A stretch of 64,000 nt of DNA from Flavobacteriales bacterium (GTDB taxonomy: Bacteria > Bacteroidota > Bacteroidia > Flavobacteriales_F > PHOS-HE28), in assembly GCA_030584065.1 (NCBI GenBank), contig CP129489.1, positions 1,388,640 to 1,452,639 of the forward strand. The letters are read 5' to 3'. The notes beneath the pieces are model-generated. The model did no database searches. It had not been told where the DNA came from and saw only the letters and a program-made list of their open reading frames with translations. A program made the position numbers and the translations under genes. Shown here piece after piece: positions 42,517 through 48,803 of the stretch (position 1 is the first letter of the stretch; every line of letters begins with the position of its first letter).

Positions 42517-43299
42517 CTAATCCCTCACGCAGCGCACGCAGCGGCCGGTCCTGAAATCATCCACCGTGCGCGAGATGGCTCCGTACTGGTAGTTCAGGAA
42601 CCGGTAATAGGCGCCTGCTGTCGGGTTCGGCTCCCAGGGCGTGGCGCTCCACCAGCTGCCCATGTAGCCCATTGCCATGAAGGCCCCGTCCTCATCCTCG
42701 CGGACGCCCGTGGCATAGGCGGCAAAGCAGACCTCGTCGGTGGCCCCGGTGTTGGGCGCTAGCCAGAGGGTGGCGGCCTTCAATTTGCCGCCTACGTTCT
42801 GTGCACCGCCGCGCGAGGCATTGAAAAGGTCCACCTCACTGGCAGGCATGCCCAGGGTGGTCTCCAGCTGCTTCCATTCCGCATCGGTAGGCAGGTGCCA
42901 GCCCGCGGGGCAGAGGTCGGGTGCGGCGGCGGCGTACCAGTTGTAGAGCTTGCCGTACAGGGTATCGTTGGCGGGATCATTGAGGTAGTTGCACCAGGCA
43001 CCCGTGGCGAGGGCGCTCCACGCCGCGCTGTCCGTCACGTTCGGGACAGGGCTTCCATCGCGGTAGCGCGTGGTGCGGAGGTTCGCGGCCATCCATTGCT
43101 GGCTGCCGATGGTGACCACGGGGTACACGTTGCCATCGATGTCGGTGACGGTGCCGGTGGCCTGGCAGCCGGTGGGCGTGCTGGAGCCATTGCCGCCGCC
43201 CGCAGCCGGTGTCTCCTCGTTGTCCTTCTTGCATGCGATGAGGAGCAAGAGGCTCAAGGCTCCGAGTAAGGCCGGTGCGGATGTCATGTGACGCATCAT
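42517..43299 (-). CDS. FISUMP-domain lipoprotein
   Basis: 260 aa. Start ATG 43299, with internal Met at 43296 and 43287; the 43287 start gives the cleanest lipoprotein signal (MTSAPALLGALSLLLLIAC). The mature protein is a single Fibrobacter-succinogenes-paralog (FISUMP) domain: VTDIDGNVYPVVTIGSQQWMAANL, YLNDPANDTLYGKLYNWYAA, LCPAGWHLPTDAEWKQLE, and the Cys-rich end GRCVRCVRD. The domain has a C-type lectin-like/sulfatase-modifying fold. Many secreted Bacteroidota proteins carry it; its ligand is unknown. The gene ends just past the minisatellite. Confidence 0.88.
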   Translation of the reverse strand: MMRHMTSAPALLGALSLLLLIACKKDNEETPAAGGGNGSSTPTGCQATGTVTDIDGNVYPVVTIGSQQWMAANLRTTRYRDGSPVPNVTDSAAWSALATGAWCNYLNDPANDTLYGKLYNWYAAAAPDLCPAGWHLPTDAEWKQLETTLGMPASEVDLFNASRGGAQNVGGKLKAATLWLAPNTGATDEVCFAAYATGVREDEDGAFMAMGYMGSWWSATPWEPNPTAGAYYRFLNYQYGAISRTVDDFRTGRCVRCVRD

Positions 43300-43417
43300 G
43301 CTTGATCAGGTTTCGGTTGCCGGTGGCCGCATTCAAGGATGGCCCTCCGGGGTTCAATCTATCCAAAACACCGGAGCTGAAGGCCGGAGCGAGAGCACCG
43401 CGTCCCCTTCCCCAGCC

Positions 43418-43425
43418 TAGCTTCG
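43418..43425 (+). promoter_or_regulatory. Bacteroidota -7 element TAGCTTCG
   Basis: TAGCTTCG (in CAGCCTAGCTTCGCCGCC), 11 bases before ATG 43437. It supports the small gene downstream being real. Confidence 0.5.
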
Positions 43426-43436
43426 CCGCCGCTTTC

Positions 43437-43853
43437 ATGAACCGCAGCCCCATGCCGCACCAACCGTCGCCTGCGCGGGCCCGCAGGCCGACCCTCGCTG
43501 GTGTGCTGCGGGTTGGGCTCCTGCTGGCGGCCGCGCTGCTGTTGGCGGCGGTGCCCCGTGGCGGCAGCGTTCGCTCAGCGGGGCACCCCGGCCACGAGGC
43601 TCAGGGCGGCATGGCCTTCGACCAAGGGGCCCTGCTGTTCACTACGGCGCCTGCCGCCGAACGCTGGACCTCACCCAGCGGTGGGGCGCCGCCCGGCACA
43701 GCCAAGACCCAGGCCCCCGACGCGCTCGGGCTGGCCCTGGCCGCCGAGCGCCAAGTGCGCACCGCAGCGGTGCGCATAGCCGGGACGCAGCGCATGGCGC
43801 TGGTGGCCCTGCGGCGGTGCCGCAGCCTCTTCCCCTTCCACTTCTTCTGGTAG
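43437..43853 (+). CDS. Small Ala/Arg-rich protein with one membrane helix, unknown function
   Basis: 138 aa from ATG 43437 (MNRSPMPHQPSPARARRP). A single hydrophobic stretch (VLRVGLLLAAALLLAAVP, about 26-43) follows a basic start, then a low-complexity region of Ala, Gly, Pro and Arg (GHPGHEAQGGMAFDQG; SPSGGAPPGTAKTQAP), and an aromatic C-terminus LFPFHFFW. No family is recognised, and composition bias means a random open frame cannot be excluded. A promoter box just upstream favours a real gene. Confidence 0.45.
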   Translation: MNRSPMPHQPSPARARRPTLAGVLRVGLLLAAALLLAAVPRGGSVRSAGHPGHEAQGGMAFDQGALLFTTAPAAERWTSPSGGAPPGTAKTQAPDALGLALAAERQVRTAAVRIAGTQRMALVALRRCRSLFPFHFFW

Positions 43854-43959
43854 CCGCTGCGGCACGTGGCGGCGCGGCCGTGCTGCGCCACGCACCACCG
43901 GGTTGCGCCAGGGCGCGGCCCCAGGCTATTCATGTACCCACAATAAACAGAAGAAGACC

Positions 43960-44430
43960 ATGGAATTCGATGCAACGAGCATTGCGGTGGCAGCGGCGAT
44001 CCTGCTGCCCTTCGCGATCATGTTCGCCGTGGACCGGCGCAATCGCGCAAAGCAGCGCGGGCAGCTGCTCAACGATCTGAAAGCGGCGGCCCTCACCAAA
44101 GGCCACACCCTGCACCGGCACGAGACGCTCGGCGACCTGGTGCTGGGCCTCGACGAGGAGAAGGGCGTGCTCTACTTCAACGACCCGCTCGGCCATGCCG
44201 CGCCGCAGCGGGTAGAGCTGGAGCGCGTGCGCAGCTGCGAGGCGCACATCGGCATGCACGGCAAAGGCGCCGACGCCACCATCGAGCGCGTGGAACTGCG
44301 CTTCGCCCCGGCCGAGGGCGGCAGCGGCGCAAGCCTGCTGCTCTACCGCGCCGGCGGCCAGCGCCTGCCGAATGACGAGGCCCCCCTGGCAGAGCGCTGG
44401 GCGCGCATCGTGAACCAGCGGCTGAAATAG
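43960..44430 (+). CDS. Small membrane-anchored protein of unknown function
   Basis: 156 aa from ATG 43960 (MEFDATSIAVAAAILLPFAIMFAVDRRNRAKQ). The start is supported by a purine-rich AGAAGAAG seven bases upstream, one of the few Shine-Dalgarno-like sequences here. One N-terminal helix is followed by a cytoplasmic domain (LNDLKAAALTKGHTLHRHETLGDLVLGLDEEKGVLYF, then RVELERVRSCEAHIG) and a closing WARIVNQRLK. I recognise no named domain, though the arrangement resembles small membrane proteins of Bacteroidota. It ends next to a 30-base palindrome. Confidence 0.75.
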   Translation: MEFDATSIAVAAAILLPFAIMFAVDRRNRAKQRGQLLNDLKAAALTKGHTLHRHETLGDLVLGLDEEKGVLYFNDPLGHAAPQRVELERVRSCEAHIGMHGKGADATIERVELRFAPAEGGSGASLLLYRAGGQRLPNDEAPLAERWARIVNQRLK

Positions 44431-44448
44431 GCCGGACGTAAAAGTGGA

Positions 44449-44478
44449 AGCGCCCCGTGGAAGCTTCCACGGGGCGCT
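44449..44478. terminator. Perfect 30-base palindrome between convergent genes
   Basis: AGCGCCCCGTGGAAG is followed directly by its exact reverse complement, a 15-bp stem with no loop base, centred on AAGCTT. It lies 18 bases after the plus-strand stop at 44430 and 19 bases before the minus-strand stop at 44498, so it very likely terminates both. It is the strongest hairpin in the window. Confidence 0.85.
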
Positions 44479-44497
44479 CGTGCTTCAGCAGGACCGT

Positions 44498-45997
44498 TCA
44501 CGCCTCCTCCTCGTCGTCGCTGTTGCTCATCAGCGCGCCCAGCACATCGCCGAAACGATGGCCTTGCGTGAGCTTGCTGCGCCCGATGCGGCTGTGCTCC
44601 GCCAGGCCGTGCAGCATGAACTCCATCCAGAGCGGCACCTCATCGGCCTGCAGGTAGCTGTGCTTGGCGGTCACTTTCTCGCGCAGGCCCGGCACCGAGC
44701 CGAGCGCCTTCAGGTGCTGCTTGTCGGGCGCGTCGGCCAACAGGTCCAGCTGGTCGTTGTCGAACCAGTCGAGCAGCGCGGAGTAATCGTCGCGGCCCTG
44801 CGGCTTCTTGCTGGCCTGCTCGGCGGCACGACGGGCCTTCACCGCATCGGGGAAGAGTTCCTTGAACACGTTGCGCATGGCGGTGGCGATGAGGATGCGC
44901 GCCACGCTGTCGGCGCCCTCCTGCTCGCCCTCGTACACCAGCTCGATCTTGCCGTTGATGGCGGGCACCACGGCCCAGAGGTCGGCGATGCGGGCCACGG
45001 TGCGCTCCTCGCCGTTTCGCAGCGCACGGCGCTCGGCGGCGCCGATGAGGCTCTCCAGCGCGCTGATGGTGAGGCGCGCGCTCACCCCGCTCTTCGGGTC
45101 GATGTACTCGCTGGCGCGCGCCTCCAGGGCGATGCGCTCCACCAGCACGCGCAGCAGGTCGGGCACGCGCACGCGGGTGGCCTGCTCCGGGGTGATGCGC
45201 GCCTCCTGCGCAGTGATGCGCATGCCCAGATCGATGCTCGTGGGGTAATGCGTGAGGATCTGGCTCTGGATGCGGTCCTTCAGCGGGGTGATGATGGCGC
45301 CTCGATTGGTGTAGTCCTCCGGGTTGGCGGTGAAGACGAACTGGATGTCGAGCGGCAGGCGGAGCTTGAAGCCGCGGATCTGCACATCGCCCTCTTGCAG
45401 GATGTTGAAGAGCGCCACCTGGATGCGCGGCTGCAGGTCGGGCAGCTCGTTGATCACGAAGATGCCGCGGTGGCTGCGGGGCACCAGCCCGAAGTGGATC
45501 ACGCGCTCATCGCTGTAATCGAGCTTGAGGTTGGCGGCCTTGATGGGGTCGCTGTCGCCGATGAGGTCGGCCACGGTGACATCGGGCGTGGCCAGCTTCT
45601 CCGTGTAGCGCTGGTCGCGGTGCAGCCAGCTGATGGGCGTGGCATCGCCCTGCTGCGCGATGAGGTCCTTGGCGTAGCGCGAGATCGGCGCCAACGGATC
45701 ATCGTTCAGCTCGCTGCCCGCCACCACGGGGATCCATTCATCCAGGAGCTGCACGAGCGAGCGGGCCATGCGCGTCTTGGCTTGTCCGCGCAAGCCGAGC
45801 AGGTTGATGCTGTGCCCGGCGAGGATGGCGCGCTCCAGCGCCGGGATCACGGTCTCGTCGTAGCCGTGGATGCCAGCGAAGAGCGGCTCGCCGCCGCGGA
45901 TGCGGGCGATGAGGTTGGCGCGGAGCTCGGCCTTCACGGAGCGCGGCGTGTAGCCGCTCTTCTTCAGTTCGCCGAGGGTGGTGGGGAGCTTGTTCAT
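44498..45997 (-). CDS. Mg-chelatase/MoxR-like AAA+ ATPase
   Basis: 499 aa. The ATP-binding site is GLRGQAKTR, with the last Gly of the classic GxxGxGK replaced by Ala (G68 L69 R70 G71 Q72 A73 K74 T75). I recall this Ala form in this Mg-chelatase-like branch. The Walker B/sensor region is GIFVINELPDLQPRIQVALFNILQEG and the arginine finger region includes VPRSHRGIF. LPLDIQFVFTANPEDYTNRGAIITPLKDR continues the pattern. It is paired with the VWA gene upstream (44-base gap), as is typical of chaperone-like MoxR/VWA systems. Confidence 0.9.
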   Translation of the reverse strand: MNKLPTTLGELKKSGYTPRSVKAELRANLIARIRGGEPLFAGIHGYDETVIPALERAILAGHSINLLGLRGQAKTRMARSLVQLLDEWIPVVAGSELNDDPLAPISRYAKDLIAQQGDATPISWLHRDQRYTEKLATPDVTVADLIGDSDPIKAANLKLDYSDERVIHFGLVPRSHRGIFVINELPDLQPRIQVALFNILQEGDVQIRGFKLRLPLDIQFVFTANPEDYTNRGAIITPLKDRIQSQILTHYPTSIDLGMRITAQEARITPEQATRVRVPDLLRVLVERIALEARASEYIDPKSGVSARLTISALESLIGAAERRALRNGEERTVARIADLWAVVPAINGKIELVYEGEQEGADSVARILIATAMRNVFKELFPDAVKARRAAEQASKKPQGRDDYSALLDWFDNDQLDLLADAPDKQHLKALGSVPGLREKVTAKHSYLQADEVPLWMEFMLHGLAEHSRIGRSKLTQGHRFGDVLGALMSNSDDEEEA

Positions 45998-46041
45998 GGG
46001 GCAAGGGAGGGCGCATCACAACGCGCCCGCAGGCTGAACAT

Positions 46042-47130
46042 TCAAGAGGCTTTCCGGTTGGAGGCGTGATCGCGGAACACCATGTCCGCAAGGCCCTGCA
46101 GGCCGGTGTAGAAGGCGCGGCCCTGGTTGGCCTCGGTGAAGCGCTCGATGAAGCGCTGCAGGTAGGGATCGCGCGCGATCATGAAGGTGGTGATGGGAAT
46201 CTGCGCCTTGCGCGCCCGCACGGCGGCATCGAGGCAGCGCGCCACGATGAAGTCGTCGAGCCCGAAGCTGTTCATATAGTACTCGCCGTCGCGCTTGATG
46301 CAGCTGGGCTTGCCGTCGGTGATCATCACGATGCGGCGGTTGCGCACCTTCCTGCGGCGTAGCAGGTCCATGGCCAGCTCCAGGCCGGCCACGGTATTGG
46401 TGTGGAAGGGCCCCACCTGCAGGTAAGGCAGGTCCTTCAGGCTCACCTGCCACGCATCGTTGCCGAAGACCACGATATCGAGCGTGTCCTTCGGGTAGCG
46501 GCGCTTGATCAGCTCGGCCAGCGCCATGGCCACCTTCTTGGCGGGCGTGATGCGGTCCTCGCCGTAGAGGATCATGCTGTGGCTGATGTCGATCATGAGC
46601 ACGGTGGCACAGGCGCTCTGGTGCTCGGTCTGGATCACCTCCAGGTCGTCCTCGCTCAGGCGCAGGTCGTCGATGCCGCGCTGCTGGGCGTTGCGGATGC
46701 TGTCGCTCATGGCCACCTGCTCGATGCGGTCGCCGAAGCGGTAGGCGCGTCGGTCGCTGGTGGGCTCATCGCCGGGACCGGCCTTGCGCAGGCCGTGGCT
46801 GCCGCGCTCGCTCTTCTTCAATTTGCCGAAGACCTGGTCCAGCGCGCGCTCGCGGATCAGCTTCTCGGCCTTGCCGGTGAGCGGCGTCTTGCCGCCTTTG
46901 GCGGGGCGGCCGATCATGCCATGCTTCCGCAGGTCATCCTCGAACTCCTTGCGGCCGTAATCCTTCGTGTAGAATCCGTGCTCCTTGTCCAGCTCGTCCA
47001 TCCAGTCCAGCGCCTCCTCCACATCGCCGCTGGTGTGGGTGAGCAGCTCCAGGAAGAGCGGCAGCAGCTGCTCGAACGGCGTGCGGTCGTCGCGCGGGGG
47101 CACGTACTTGGAGAAACGGTGGCCGAGCAT
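46042..47130 (-). CDS. VWA-domain protein (MoxR-associated)
   Basis: 362 aa. A C-terminal von Willebrand A domain carries an intact metal site (MIDISHSM: Asp181, Ser183, Ser185) and IVMITDGKPSCIKRDGEYYMN. The N-terminal ~170 residues are helical and charged (FSKYVPPRDDRTPFEQLLPLFLELL, LRKAGPGDEPTSDRRAYRFGDRIEQ). In MoxR systems the ATPase and VWA partner together insert metal or remodel a target protein. The client here is unknown. It is the first gene of the operon, with GTTACTTCG just before the ATG as a weak -7 box. Confidence 0.9.
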   Translation of the reverse strand: MLGHRFSKYVPPRDDRTPFEQLLPLFLELLTHTSGDVEEALDWMDELDKEHGFYTKDYGRKEFEDDLRKHGMIGRPAKGGKTPLTGKAEKLIRERALDQVFGKLKKSERGSHGLRKAGPGDEPTSDRRAYRFGDRIEQVAMSDSIRNAQQRGIDDLRLSEDDLEVIQTEHQSACATVLMIDISHSMILYGEDRITPAKKVAMALAELIKRRYPKDTLDIVVFGNDAWQVSLKDLPYLQVGPFHTNTVAGLELAMDLLRRRKVRNRRIVMITDGKPSCIKRDGEYYMNSFGLDDFIVARCLDAAVRARKAQIPITTFMIARDPYLQRFIERFTEANQGRAFYTGLQGLADMVFRDHASNRKAS

Positions 47131-47270
47131 GCAGCGAAGTAACAGCGGGAAGGGGCCGGGGTTCGCCTCTGGAGGAAAAGGCAGCGCCCAAGCCCGAAGC
47201 CCTCCTTTGGTGTTTCGGCCCCCTCATTCGTTTCTTGCTGTCCCTGATCCGAGATTTCCTGCCCTGACCC

Positions 47271-47456
47271 ATGCCCCTCTCCCGCATCGAGATCCGCCGC
47301 CGCGCCACCGCCTTCGCGAAAGAGTGGGGCGATGCCGCCGACGAGCACGCCGAGGCCAAGAGCTTCTGGGACGGGTTCCTCCAGGTCTTCGAAGTGCTCA
47401 ATAGGGACCGCTTTGCCTTGTTGGCGGGGAAAACCCAACAGAGGAATCAGGAATGA
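47271..47456 (+). pseudogene. Remnant N-terminus of an MmeI/type IIG-like DNA methyltransferase
   Basis: Sixty-one codons. The first ~41 residues (MPLSRIEIRRRATAFAKEWG, DAADEHAEAKSFWDGFLQVF) match what I know of the N-terminus of single-polypeptide restriction-methylation enzymes of the MmeI/BREX-methylase kind, normally ~900 aa and continuing VFG(V/I)SRRRVASFE. Here the similarity stops after FLQVFEV and a short unrelated tail (RFALLAGKTQQRNQE) leads to the stop. The catalytic NPPY and SAM motifs are therefore absent. Its stop overlaps the ATG of the next gene. Best read as a truncated gene; whether it is translated is unknown. Confidence 0.7.
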
Positions 47457-48400
47457 GTGCAGCAACAAATACTTCGTCCAAGGCCGACCCTGACCTGCGC
47501 GGCACGGACCGCTGGCTCTTTGGGTTCGGAATTGGGTTCCTCAGCTTGTCGGTTGGTGCTCTCTTACTTCTGGGTTTCGTCTTCATCAGCGATTACGGCT
47601 CAGATTTCTTGACATTCGATGGCGTGCTTGCTGCCGCTGGTGCTGTCCTAGGCTCAGTGGCGACAACATTCGCCGCAATAGGCAGCGCACTTCTCTTTAT
47701 CGTCTCCTTGCGTGTACAAGCGCGCGAGTTACAGAACTCAATTTTTGAAATGAGAAACTCAGTCGCTGCGCAAAGACAGACGGCTGATAATCACAAGCAA
47801 GCCTTGACCATTGCACAACAGGAACTACTAGTGGCAAAGCAGGAGAAGGAGTTTAATGTGATCTCCACTGTCATTGGCGAAGTGAATGTTCATGTTGCCA
47901 GTATCACGGTGCAGACCAATACCGTCGGGAGCAACCATTCGGGCTTCGAGGCTATTTCCACTAGCATAGAACAATGGACAAAAGCTTTGGACGAAAAGAA
48001 TTTTAGTCATGGGAGAGAAGGCGCAACGCGAATCTTGCTGAGTGGAGAAAACCCAGACTCAGTGCTGGTAAACTACCGATAGATTCACGACCTTTTGATC
48101 AAAGCTACATGGCTACAGAATGAGGTGATGACCAAACTCTTGGATAAGGGAGATAGAGCCTACCTTAAATCACGCATCAATCCAATCGTAGATTATTTGG
48201 CCAATGCTATGGAGGGAGTTTTCGAACTAGAGCAGGATTTAGCCAACCTTCTGAAATCCGCTGAGCGCGAGAACTCCCTTCTCGACATTATCAATGGATT
48301 GAATGCTTGTGCGGTGCACATAAACGCGCTCGCAGAAATGGCAAGGGGACTTCGACCGGATTCAATGGTTGTGAGTCAGCAGCTCCCTCCCTATGAGTAA
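47453..48400 (+). pseudogene. Two-TM coiled-coil protein split by an in-frame TAG; defence-like
   Basis: One frame (316 codons) interrupted once. Part 1 (47453-48082) has two membrane helices (FGFGIGFLSLSVGALLLLGF; AAAGAVLGSVATTFAAIGSA), then a coiled coil (RVQARELQNSIFEMRNSV; QALTIAQQELLVAKQEKEF). It stops at TAG 48080-48082 and reopens at once in the same frame (IHDLLIKATWLQNEVM), running to 48400 as a helical C-terminal domain. A single TGG-to-TAG change would explain it. The helix-helix-coil plan resembles putative phage abortive-infection membrane proteins, but I cannot assign a family. Base composition is clearly lower in G+C: I counted 30 of 60 (47881-47940) and 25 of 60 (48181-48240). 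Confidence 0.7.
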
Positions 48401-48803
48401 AGTACTCGTTAGTCGCCCCCTGTCCCTCAGCCCCCAGCGGTTCACTAAACGCACCGCCCGCATGGGCTTCCTCGCCATCAAACAAGAACACGCGGAGATC
48501 GAGCCATTCATGAGCGCCTGCGGCTCCACATGGGATGACCTCGTGCGGGCCGGACTCCTGAGGTCGAAGCGGGCGCGCTCCACCGCCGAGTTGCCCGACC
48601 ATGAGCCCACACGAAAAGGGCGCTCCCTCTTCCACCGGGAAAAGGACTACGACATCCTCATGGTGAAGAAGGGCATGGGCCTGGCCATCGTGGATGCGGT
48701 GCGGGCGGCACGCCCTGTGCCCAATCGTTCGCTCCGTGCCGCACCGCCGTCCCCTTTCACCACCCGCCCCGCTACCTTGCCTGCCCCTCAACTCCGACCA
48801 TGA
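48393..48803 (+). CDS. Small protein of unknown function in the accessory insert
   Basis: 136 aa. The ATG overlaps the stop of the interrupted gene (ATGAGTAA), so it could be coupled. The first ~105 residues (LSPQRFTKRTARMGFLAIKQ; EIEPFMSACGSTWDDLVRAG; LFHREKDYDILMVKKGMGLA) look protein-like with G/C-ending codons, then the reading becomes low complexity and runs through the promoter of the next gene, even overlapping its ATG. The true stop is therefore unsure, and the last ~25 residues may not matter. No family is recognised. Confidence 0.45.
   Translation: MSKVLVSRPLSLSPQRFTKRTARMGFLAIKQEHAEIEPFMSACGSTWDDLVRAGLLRSKRARSTAELPDHEPTRKGRSLFHREKDYDILMVKKGMGLAIVDAVRAARPVPNRSLRAAPPSPFTTRPATLPAPQLRP
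48773..48780 (+). promoter_or_regulatory. -7-like element TACCTTGC for the DPP-IV gene
   Basis: TACCTTGC, 19 bases before ATG 48800, inside the end of the preceding open frame. Confidence 0.5.
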
